Assembly (NCBI GenBank): GCA_001303955.1
Contig: LJUP01000006.1
Location: forward strand, 1 to 51,971
From: Bacteroides sp. SM23_62
GTDB lineage: Bacteria > Bacteroidota > Bacteroidia > Bacteroidales > SM23-62
DNA length: 51,971 nucleotides
Reading direction: 5' to 3'
Positions 37,108 to 44,295 of the stretch are shown here, in pieces (the first letter of the stretch is position 1; each line of letters starts with the position of its first letter). A program made the position numbers and the translations under genes. The notes under the pieces are model-generated. The model had not been told where the DNA came from. It made no database searches and was given only the letters and a program-made list of their open reading frames with translations.

Positions 37108-37422
37108 TCATATACCTTCCATCCTGTGTACGTCCCCTTCAATATCCTCCACTTGCTTATTATGGGGATTTGTCTGTTTATCAGCTATTAATATACGAAC
37201 CTCATGATCCGGATCAATACCGGGTCCCCAGTACACGTTTATTTCACTCTTGATTACTCCCAGTAACTCATTAATCCTTTTAAGGGCAGCCTCTCTATCC
37301 TTGTTGCGGTCCTCAGCTATGGTGGTGGGCGGGGTGATTTTCTCCCAGTCATCTTTTAATCCAAAGAGTTTTCCTTGTTTTTCACGCAGAAGCTCAAATG
37401 GAGTTTTTTCGTTCGCGGCCAT
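37108..37422 (-). CDS. Unknown 104-residue protein preceding the radical SAM gene
   Basis: Not a family I recognise. The protein has no signal peptide or membrane segment; it is highly charged, with a helical N-terminal half (TPFELLREKQGKLFGLKDDW, then DREAALKRINELLGVIKSE) and a less ordered C-terminal part (NVYWGPGIDPDHEVRILIAD, NKQVEDIEGDVHRMEGI). The only aromatic-rich spot is VYWGPG. It is 51 bp upstream of the radical SAM gene on the same strand, so it is a candidate partner, substrate or regulator of that enzyme. It is longer than typical RiPP precursors and lacks an obvious core repeat, which weakens the precursor idea. The AAACCTAAAACAC just before its ATG is a common type of Bacteroidota leader. 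Confidence 0.6.
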   Translation of the reverse strand: MAANEKTPFELLREKQGKLFGLKDDWEKITPPTTIAEDRNKDREAALKRINELLGVIKSEINVYWGPGIDPDHEVRILIADKQTNPHNKQVEDIEGDVHRMEGI

Positions 37423-37551
37423 AGTAATAGTGTTTTAGGTTTAGTAACTTTCATCCAAGTTATTATCTAAAAAACTGAAAGTCAAGTAATTTATCTATTA
37501 TTTTGTATAAGATTGCTGCCGGGCCGGGGTGAATATACCCGGATTCAGCGT

Positions 37552-37725
37552 TCAGTACTGTATCACGGCCTTCTCTAATTCTTCATCCTGAATAGTATTG
37601 TATGGAATTTGCGCTCCGGCACTTGAAGTGAAAACAGTGATAAAACGCAGTCAAGCAGGAAGTTTTAATATGCATATCCATTGATATGCGCATGGAATTC
37701 CCTTTGAAAATGATGTGGTTTTCAT
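37552..37725 (-). pseudogene. Small exported peptide gene with in-frame TGA
   Basis: Missing from the ORF track. A strong Shine-Dalgarno (GGAGG, nine bases before the ATG at 37725) opens MKTTSFSKGIPCAYQWICILKLPA, then TGA at 37651-37653, and the same frame continues LRFITVFTSSAGAQIPYNTI, QDEELEKAVIQY to a second stop. Read through, it would be a ~57-residue protein with a signal-peptide-like core ending in AQ. It begins 48 bases after a -7-like element and its regulatory repeat. The MKT start and short exported design echo the two small genes at 47.3-48.0 kb, although similarity is limited. The TGA makes it a decayed copy or a 24-residue peptide. Confidence 0.5.
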
Positions 37726-37772
37726 TTTAAGGCCCTCCATTCAAATGATTAATTGCTTGAAGAAACAATAAT

Positions 37773-37838
37773 TAAAATTACGACAACTTAAGGGGTGGTA
37801 TCTAGCAGGGAGGTAACAAAGATTGATTAAATTGTAAC
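37773..37838 (-). promoter_or_regulatory. 21-bp direct-repeat activator site plus -7 element (peptide gene at 37725)
   Basis: On the minus strand GTTAC (37838-37834), 16 bases containing CAATC, and GTTAC (37817-37813) form a 21-bp-period direct repeat. A -7-like octamer TAATTTTA (37780-37773) follows with its start 33 bases from the proximal repeat edge. No -33 TTG lies between, as expected for an activator-dependent promoter. Confidence 0.55.
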
Positions 37839-37857
37839 AAAAGCATTTAATGGGTAA

Positions 37858-37902
37858 ACCGGGTGCAGTCCTGAAGTCCTTCAACAAAGACTACATCCCG
37901 GT
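37858..37902 (-). other. GC-rich imperfect hairpin between two regulatory sites
   Basis: ACCGGG (37858-37863) pairs with CCCGGT (37897-37902), TG with CA across a one-base bulge, and AGTC (37867-37870) with GACT (37889-37892). It lies in transcripts that would start near 37949 from the site at 37995-38020. No ORF with a ribosome binding site covers it, so it may be a leader or small-RNA structure. Confidence 0.35.
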
Positions 37903-37955
37903 CTTTCGCCCAATTTCTGTCTTTGCTAGCTGACAAAGTGTTTTTAATTTAATGC

Positions 37956-38020
37956 TAAAATTATGCCATATACAGTAAAATGTCTACCAATTATGTATCC
38001 TATGTTGCCAGGTATGTAAC
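37956..38020 (-). promoter_or_regulatory. 21-bp direct-repeat activator site plus -7 element (second copy near 38 kb)
   Basis: GTTAC (38020-38016), 16 bases, GATAC (37999-37995) on the minus strand: the same 21-bp period with one half-site substituted, and CAACA in place of CAATC in the spacer. A -7-like TAATTTTA lies at 37963-37956, 32 bases from the proximal half. What it transcribes is unclear; the next gene-like element is the hairpin at 37858. Confidence 0.45.
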
Positions 38021-38030
38021 AGGAAGCTGG

Positions 38031-40244
38031 TCAGGCTTTGGCATACTCTGAGGGGGAAACACCATAGAGTTCCCTGAAGCATTTTGCAAAGTAGGACAGA
38101 TTATTGAATCCCACTTCGTAGGTGATCTCTGCCACATTGCCAAATTTCTTCTGGAGCAGCTGGGCAGCCCGTTTCAATCTGATCGTACGGATGAATTCAC
38201 TGGGGGTCTGATTGGTCAATGCCTTCAACTTTCTGAACAACTGCATACGGCTCATCCCTATCTCCCCTGTCATGGCTGTAACATCGAAATCACAGTCACC
38301 GAGGTTATCTTCAATGATCTGGATGGCTTTGTTCAGGAACCTCTCATCAACAGAAGTAACGGCGATGTCACTGGGACTGAGATCTGTTTCCTTGCTGAAC
38401 CTTTCACGCAACAGCTTTCGCTGTTCGATCAGATTCTTCAAGCGGGTTTGCAATTCCTGCATGTTAAAGGGTTTGGTCATATAGGCATCTGCCCCGGTTT
38501 CAAGTCCCTCAATCCTGCTTTCCACCGTCGCCTTGGCAGTCAACATGATCACAGGTATATGGCTGGTCCGTTCATCGGTTTTCAACCTCCTGCAAAGTTC
38601 CACCCCATCCATCCTGGGCATCATCAGATCGGTAATGATGAGGTCCGGTATGGTTTCAGTTGCCAGGGATAATCCCTCCTCCCCGTCGACAGCTTCCTGC
38701 ATGCTGAATTGATCTTCGAGGTTGTCAAGTAAATGTGCCCTGACATCTTCGCTATCCTCCACTACCAGGATCTTTGCTTTTCCATCCTTCTCTTCAATGC
38801 CACCATCTTCTGTTTGCCGGTTTTCATACCCTCCTGATACCAGGACCACGTTTGCCACACTGGCATCTTCCAGGTCTTCTTTCTCCCCGATCAGGTATTC
38901 ATGCTTGTCCAGGTGTTCCTTCCCCAGCGGAATCACGATCGTGAAAGAACTCCCCTTGCCTTCAGCAGATTCCACCTTGATCTGACCATGCTGGAGTCCC
39001 ACCAGCTCCCGTGTCAGTGAAAGGCCTATGCCGGTCCCCCCACTGCTTTGCTGCCATGATCCCTCTACCTGGTAGAAACGGTCAAATATCTTATCCACCA
39101 GTTCAGCGGGTATACCCGGACCGGAATCGGATATCCGGATGTTCAGAAAATCCTGGTCTTTGTTCTTTCCCCTGGATTCAATCTTTATCTGGCAGTCTAC
39201 CTCTCCTTCTTCGGGTGTGTATTTAAAGGCATTCGACAACAGATTTGTCAGTATTTTTTCAAGCTTATCCGTATCATAATAAGTGATGTAACCCTTCTCT
39301 GGAATATGGACGTTATATTGAATGTTTTTCCTTTCTGCCAGCGGTTGAAAACTAGAGGTGATCAGGCGGCTGAAACGCAGGATATCCGATTCGTTCATTT
39401 CCAGTTTCATGCTGCCGGCATCCAGTTTCGAAAGGTCAAGCAGCTGGTTTATCAGTCCCAAGAGCCTGACTGCGTTCCTGTGCATCCTTTCCATGGTAAC
39501 CCGGTTTTTTTCTGTCAGGTCCTCTTTGGAAAGGATGTCTTCCAGCGGCCCTATAATCAATGTAAGGGGGGTCCGGAACTCATGAGAGACATTGGAAAAG
39601 AACCTTGTCTTCATCTGATCCATCTCCATGATCTGAAGATTCTTTTGTTCGAGTTCAGCGGTACGCTCCTTAACCTTGTCCTCCAGTCCCAGTCTCATTC
39701 TCTCCAGTTCCGTTACCGAATCATATGCCCGGAGGCTTGCCAGCACAAGGGTAAACAGTTTAAAGGCAGTCAGCTCGGTTTTCGTCTTGTAATCATTGAT
39801 CTCATAGGAAACAATCACTTCCCGCTCGGGGGCATATCCGGGATATCCGGTGCGAAGAATGATCTGGGTGTACTTGAGGTTCACCTCATCACGAATGAAC
39901 TTTACCAGATCCAGTCCCGCCGTATTTGTCTCCATCACAACATCCAGCAGGATCACCGCAATATCCGGATTATTCCTGAGCAGCGGTTTGGATGCTTCAG
40001 CAGAATGTGCATGAATAAATTCAATTCCCCGGTCCCTGTAGGTAAAACCTTTCAGGGCAATGCGTGTCACACTGTGAATGTCTTCCTCGTCATCTACTAC
40101 CATGACTTTCCAGGGCGGACAGGAAAATTCAGGCTGCGAAATCTCCTTTTCAAAGATTTCTGGAGCTGCGTCTGAGAACAGCTGTTCATCATCGTCTTTC
40201 AGCTCTTTATCTTCAAATAATTTCTCATTCTGATCAAGATCCAT
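38031..40244 (-). CDS. REC-histidine kinase-REC-AraC hybrid regulator
   Basis: Cytoplasmic hybrid of 737 residues with no signal or membrane segment. Domains: N-terminal REC of the DUF3369-associated kind (VMVVDDEEDIHSVTRIALKGF, phospho-Asp in AVILLDVVMET, Lys in NDYKTKTEL; ~47-185); coiled linker; HisKA with intact FFSNVSHEFRTPLTLIIGP; HATPase (ISDSGPGIPAEL, GTGIGLSL); second REC (ILVVEDSEDVRAHL, LIITDLMMPRMDG, YMTKPFN; ~510-625); C-terminal AraC domain (IGMSRMQLFRKLKALTNQ, AEITYEVGFNNLSYFAKCFRELYG). Lacking its own input domain, it should take its signal through the N-terminal REC from another kinase. It is 38 bp downstream of the REC-kinase at 40283. It is a strong candidate for binding the 21-bp repeats. 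Confidence 0.92.
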   Translation of the reverse strand: MDLDQNEKLFEDKELKDDDEQLFSDAAPEIFEKEISQPEFSCPPWKVMVVDDEEDIHSVTRIALKGFTYRDRGIEFIHAHSAEASKPLLRNNPDIAVILLDVVMETNTAGLDLVKFIRDEVNLKYTQIILRTGYPGYAPEREVIVSYEINDYKTKTELTAFKLFTLVLASLRAYDSVTELERMRLGLEDKVKERTAELEQKNLQIMEMDQMKTRFFSNVSHEFRTPLTLIIGPLEDILSKEDLTEKNRVTMERMHRNAVRLLGLINQLLDLSKLDAGSMKLEMNESDILRFSRLITSSFQPLAERKNIQYNVHIPEKGYITYYDTDKLEKILTNLLSNAFKYTPEEGEVDCQIKIESRGKNKDQDFLNIRISDSGPGIPAELVDKIFDRFYQVEGSWQQSSGGTGIGLSLTRELVGLQHGQIKVESAEGKGSSFTIVIPLGKEHLDKHEYLIGEKEDLEDASVANVVLVSGGYENRQTEDGGIEEKDGKAKILVVEDSEDVRAHLLDNLEDQFSMQEAVDGEEGLSLATETIPDLIITDLMMPRMDGVELCRRLKTDERTSHIPVIMLTAKATVESRIEGLETGADAYMTKPFNMQELQTRLKNLIEQRKLLRERFSKETDLSPSDIAVTSVDERFLNKAIQIIEDNLGDCDFDVTAMTGEIGMSRMQLFRKLKALTNQTPSEFIRTIRLKRAAQLLQKKFGNVAEITYEVGFNNLSYFAKCFRELYGVSPSEYAKA

Positions 40245-40282
40245 TGTCAGGCTTTTAATAAAATTGTATGAATATGTAATCC

Positions 40283-41614
40283 CTATTTGCCAAGTGGTAC
40301 AGCCAGATGAACCCGGGTTCCCTTTCCCGGTTTTGACGTGATATGGATATTTACACCTGTCAATTTACAAAATTCTTTGGTCAGCGTGAGTCCCAGTCCA
40401 AGTCCATGCCCGTTTGCACCATTGGCAAGTTCCCTTTTAAAGGGATAATACATTTCTTTCTGGAAAGAAGGCGATATACCTCTCCCGGTGTCAGATACTA
40501 TGATCTTCAATACCTTATCCTGGTCATGGCTGACCTTTATCTCTATATGTCCTTCCTTTGTGTTTTTAACCGCATTGTCAATTACATTTGACAGGATCTG
40601 GCTGAAAGCATATTCATCAATCAATATTATGTCTGTGGATGCCATGTTCTCGACCACAAGGTCAATCCCGTTTTTATGAACAGCATACTCCTCATCAGCT
40701 AAAATATCGCGGATGGTATCAGACACTGAGATTTTTTCCCGTTTTAGCTCATAATTGTCTGCCTGGATTTCGGACAGGTCATTGATCATCTGGACCGCCC
40801 GGATGATTTCCTTCCCCGAGTAATTCATATCATCAAACAGTTGCCTGATATTCTCATTTACCTGGTCTTTAACCTCCTTCCTGATAGTGTCTGATGAATC
40901 GAGGATCAGGTTTAAGGGGCCCTGGATTCTTTCTGACATTTCATGCAGGAAAACTGATTTCTGCTGTTCTGCTTTTTCTGCTTTTTGCTTTGCATGCATC
41001 AGGGCTTTCTCCTTGCGTATGCGGCGCTTGATCTCTAATTTGAATTCTTCATTCAACCTGCCGATCTGCTGGATCGCCTCGTAGGCCCTCAGGCTGGCAA
41101 GTGCAACTGTAAAGAGCTTGAAAGATGTTAATTCTGTTTTGGTTTTGTAATCATTTATTTCATAGGATACAATTACCTCTCTTTCCGGAGCCTGTCCGGG
41201 TTGTCCGGTGCGTATGATGATCTGGGTCACCTTGTTGCCTAGTTTATCGCGGATGATTTTAACAAGGTCGAGGCCCGCGTTGGTTGTCTCCATCACCACA
41301 TCAAGCAGGATGAGGGCTGTATCGGGATGTTCCTTCAGTATCTTTTCTGCTTCGGCGGCCGAGTAGGCATCATAGAACTCCACTGGTTTTCCCCTGAATG
41401 TAAATCCTTTAAGGGCAATGCGTGTTACACTGTGAATATCTTCCTCATCATCTACAATAAGGATCTTCCATTTTTCCAATGACTCATCTTCTTTCCTGCC
41501 AATTTCAACCAATTCTGACTCCTGTTCTGTCAGGAACAGTTCGTCGGAATCGTCCTCCTGTCCTGGAGTGTCGGCAAACAGGTCTTCGTAATTTTTGAAT
41601 TTGTCCATAACCAT
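40283..41614 (-). CDS. REC-histidine kinase lacking the phospho-accepting histidine
   Basis: A 443-residue cytoplasmic protein. The N-terminal REC (~50-180) is intact (DDEED at 55-59, phospho-Asp105 in LILLDVVMET, Lys in DYKTKTEL) and near-identical in style to the first REC of the next gene. After a coiled coil, the DHp domain reads FLHEMSERIQGPLNLIL where kinases have F.a.mSHEiRtPLn.i: the histidine position holds Glu228 and the following Glu is Arg. The ATPase domain keeps its N box (SNVIDNAVKNT), G1 (SDTGRGIS) and G2 (GHGLGLGLTLTKE). It may bind ATP yet not autophosphorylate at the usual site, acting as a phospho-sink, allosteric partner or phosphatase. A histidine four residues earlier (His224) is not in register. 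Start 41614 or ATG 41608. Confidence 0.85.
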   Translation of the reverse strand: MVMDKFKNYEDLFADTPGQEDDSDELFLTEQESELVEIGRKEDESLEKWKILIVDDEEDIHSVTRIALKGFTFRGKPVEFYDAYSAAEAEKILKEHPDTALILLDVVMETTNAGLDLVKIIRDKLGNKVTQIIIRTGQPGQAPEREVIVSYEINDYKTKTELTSFKLFTVALASLRAYEAIQQIGRLNEEFKLEIKRRIRKEKALMHAKQKAEKAEQQKSVFLHEMSERIQGPLNLILDSSDTIRKEVKDQVNENIRQLFDDMNYSGKEIIRAVQMINDLSEIQADNYELKREKISVSDTIRDILADEEYAVHKNGIDLVVENMASTDIILIDEYAFSQILSNVIDNAVKNTKEGHIEIKVSHDQDKVLKIIVSDTGRGISPSFQKEMYYPFKRELANGANGHGLGLGLTLTKEFCKLTGVNIHITSKPGKGTRVHLAVPLGK

Positions 41615-41618
41615 TGTT

Positions 41619-41683
41619 TAAAAATACATTATCCCGACAATGATGGCTACTATTTATGTAACAGTCTCTGACATTATGGTAAC
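41619..41683 (-). promoter_or_regulatory. 21-bp direct-repeat activator site plus -7 element (REC-kinase operon)
   Basis: GTTAC (41683-41679), 16 bases, GTTAC (41662-41658) on the minus strand; the spacer CAATC is degenerate (CAGAG). A -7-like TATTTTTA lies at 41626-41619, 32 bases from the proximal half. The distal half overlaps the last codons of the upstream TPR kinase. Transcription would begin at or just inside the ORF start, so translation may start at ATG 41608 or be leaderless. Confidence 0.45.
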
Positions 41684-44280
41684 TTAATCAGGAATTGCAT
41701 CCCTTTTCCCTGTTCGCTGGAACAACTGATACGTCCATTCAACCGCTGGGTAACCAGATTGTATACGATGTGCATTCCTAATCCTGTGCCAACTTTTTTA
41801 TCGGTAGTAAAAAACGGTTCGAATATTCTATCCATGAGTTCCGGTCCGATCCCTTTCCCATCATCAGCGTATTCCAATATGATTTCTTTTTTTTCACGCC
41901 TGGCAGTCAGCCTGATACTGCCCTGATCCTTTCCCTCAAATCCATGTACCAGGCTATTGAGTATCAGGTTGGTCAGGATCTGGGAATAGGCCCCGGGATA
42001 ACTGTTCAATTCAAGTTTTTCATCAATGTCCAGGCTGATGTCAATCTTTTTCCCTTTCAGACGGGGATAAAGACTCCTGATAACATCTTCCGAATATTCC
42101 TTCAGCTTGAAATTCCGCTGCTGTTCGGTGGACTGGTCTACAGATACCTGTTTAAAGCTCTGCACCATGGTGGCCGTTCTTTCCATATTGGACAGGATCA
42201 GTTTGGCAGCCTGGCTGGCGGTATTCAGGTAATCTTTGAATTCTGCGCGGGAGATCCTGTCCGTCTTATAGTGATCAGCCATCCTTTTCGTCTCTTCTAC
42301 CAGGCTTGAAGCTGCTGTTACACTGATCCCGACAGGTGTATTGATCTCATGGGCGACTCCTGCCACCAGTCCACCAAGGGCCGCCAGTTTTTCCGACTGG
42401 ATCAGCTGCAACTGGGTATCCCTTAAATTCTCAAGTGTGATCTTGAGCTCTTCGATATGTTGTTCCAGCAGATTGTTTTTTTCAGAGATCTGCTGATTCA
42501 ATGTTGATATCATACGGTTTTCGCTGCGTTTCTGGATAAAGGCATTCACGACCAGTCCCAGCACAATCAACACGAGTACAACTCCACCCATCAGCATGAT
42601 CCTCCATGTTTTCTGCTGTTCCAGCTCCAGTCTTTGTTTCTCAAGGTTTGCCTCCTGGATATCGATCTGATGCTGTTTCGCTTCGCTCTGGTATTTTTGT
42701 TCGAGCTCCTGAAGTTGTTTGATCTTCTGCTCATTATAGATACTATCATGCACTTTGCTGAACTCCACGTGATACCTGTATGCTTCACGGTAGTTCCCGG
42801 TCTCCGCGGATAATTCGGACAAACTTGCCAGTGCCCTGCGCGTCATTTCCTTGTCCTGTATCTCCCGGGCAATTTCCAGGCTTTGGGTAAAATACGTTTT
42901 GGATGCAGCCTTGTTTCCCAACCTTGAATACACGATCCCTATCTTGAATAATGCGTGTGCCTTTTCACTTTGATCACCGGTTTCTTCGCAGACTGCCAGG
43001 GCCCTGTTGAGGTATTGGAGTGAAGCCTGGTATTTTTCCTGATTGGAGTAAATTGTCCCGATGTTATTCAGGGCATTGGCCAGACCGGTTTTTGTACCGA
43101 GGGATTCCCTGATGGCCAGGGCGCTTTTATAGTTTTGCAGTGCTTCATCGATTTTGCCCAGGTGCTCATATGCAGAACCTATATTATTCAGGGAGGTTGC
43201 CACTTTTAAATTTACCTTCAACTTTTCATAGATCACCATGGATTCTGTATAGTACCCTATCGCCGCATTGTAATCCCCATTGTACGCATTTGCGATGCCG
43301 AGTGACTGGTAGGAATCCGCTACCAACTTTTCATCATTGATCTCTTTTCCGACCGCCACAGCCCGTTGCGCGTAATCCATGGCGGTTGCATATTCACTCA
43401 GGTTATTATATACAATGGCAATATTGCTCAATGCCCTGCCAATAATGCTTTTACTCCCCATTGATTCTGCCAGTTCCAGGGCTTGCCGGTAGATTTCCAG
43501 TGCCTTCGGGTAGTCACCCATATCATCATAAATAGCACCCAGTGTATTCAATGAATAACTCATGTTTAGCTTGTCATCCAGTTCCGCTGACAACTCATAT
43601 GATTCCCTGAAATATTTAATTGCGAGATCCATCTGTCCCCATCCCCGGTAAACCTCTCCCATGCTGTTTATCACCCGCGCTGTAACTGATTTGTTCCCTG
43701 ATTCCTTTGCCACTGCCAGGGCCTCCTCAAAAACGCTTATGGCTTTCTCAGCATCCCCCTGTATATTGTATACCCAGCCCATCATGTTCAATCCGCCTGC
43801 CAGGCCTGCTTTATAACCTGCTTCCTCATAGAGGGCATTGGCTTTTCCAAGATGCTCCATGACCTCCTGGTAGGTTCCCTGCTTGAATTGAATAACGCCC
43901 AGATAATAATAGCCGTTTGCCACGGATTTCTTATCCCCCAGGCTTTGATAAATCTGAATGGCTTCCCGGGCATTGCTGAGAGCTAGTTGCCATTCACCAA
44001 ACTGGTAGTGCACATTGGCTAAACTGTTCAGCGAATTTGCCCTCCCCTCGGCAAATTGAATTTCCTTTGAAAGTTCCAGTGCCCGGTTGGCATATTGAAG
44101 TGCCTTGTCTTTATCGCCGTAGGAATGTTCAACGGAAAGTTCATTCAATAACCTTACCCGGATAGTATCTTCCTTTACCATGAACAGTTCGTTGTGCAGA
44201 CTGTCAATCTTTTCCATATCCTGGGGAAAGGTCCCCGTAAAAATCACACAAAGAAAAACTGCCGTTAGAATAAATCTCAT
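41674..44280 (-). CDS. TPR-domain sensor histidine kinase
   Basis: Membrane sensor of 868 residues. Signal peptide (RFILTAVFLCVIFTGTFPQ, ~2-20), then about eleven tetratricopeptide repeats of 40 residues (~50-520; for example SLNTLGAIYDDMGDYPKALE), a coiled coil, a transmembrane helix (IMLMGGVVLVLIVLGLVVNAFI, ~565-587), DHp with phospho-histidine in LAALGGLVAGVAHEINTPVGIS and a HATPase domain (NLILNSLVHGFEG, YADDGKGIGPELM, TGLGMHIVYN). The TPR array should be periplasmic and sense peptide or protein ligands. There is no receiver, so phosphate must pass to a separate REC, such as those in the two genes downstream. It is a tandem paralogue of the next-listed kinase, 15 bp apart; the catalytic halves are far more alike than the sensors. 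Confidence 0.92.
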   Translation of the reverse strand: MRFILTAVFLCVIFTGTFPQDMEKIDSLHNELFMVKEDTIRVRLLNELSVEHSYGDKDKALQYANRALELSKEIQFAEGRANSLNSLANVHYQFGEWQLALSNAREAIQIYQSLGDKKSVANGYYYLGVIQFKQGTYQEVMEHLGKANALYEEAGYKAGLAGGLNMMGWVYNIQGDAEKAISVFEEALAVAKESGNKSVTARVINSMGEVYRGWGQMDLAIKYFRESYELSAELDDKLNMSYSLNTLGAIYDDMGDYPKALEIYRQALELAESMGSKSIIGRALSNIAIVYNNLSEYATAMDYAQRAVAVGKEINDEKLVADSYQSLGIANAYNGDYNAAIGYYTESMVIYEKLKVNLKVATSLNNIGSAYEHLGKIDEALQNYKSALAIRESLGTKTGLANALNNIGTIYSNQEKYQASLQYLNRALAVCEETGDQSEKAHALFKIGIVYSRLGNKAASKTYFTQSLEIAREIQDKEMTRRALASLSELSAETGNYREAYRYHVEFSKVHDSIYNEQKIKQLQELEQKYQSEAKQHQIDIQEANLEKQRLELEQQKTWRIMLMGGVVLVLIVLGLVVNAFIQKRSENRMISTLNQQISEKNNLLEQHIEELKITLENLRDTQLQLIQSEKLAALGGLVAGVAHEINTPVGISVTAASSLVEETKRMADHYKTDRISRAEFKDYLNTASQAAKLILSNMERTATMVQSFKQVSVDQSTEQQRNFKLKEYSEDVIRSLYPRLKGKKIDISLDIDEKLELNSYPGAYSQILTNLILNSLVHGFEGKDQGSIRLTARREKKEIILEYADDGKGIGPELMDRIFEPFFTTDKKVGTGLGMHIVYNLVTQRLNGRISCSSEQGKGMQFLIKLP

Positions 44281-44295
44281 TTGATTGATATATTA

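Noticed and set aside
37651-37653. TGA in the small exported ORF as selenocysteine
   Set aside because: It falls within the hydrophobic signal region (LPA*LRF), with no selenoprotein-like context and no evident SECIS hairpin just downstream.
37672-37689. Perfect inverted repeat GCATATC-CATT-GATATGC as an operator
   Set aside because: It lies inside the small peptide ORF, well downstream of its promoter, and occurs only once; may be chance.
41745-41775. GTAACCAGATTG inside the TPR kinase gene as a further operator
   Set aside because: GATTG is one base out of register and there is no second GTAAC at 21 bp; it is coding sequence.
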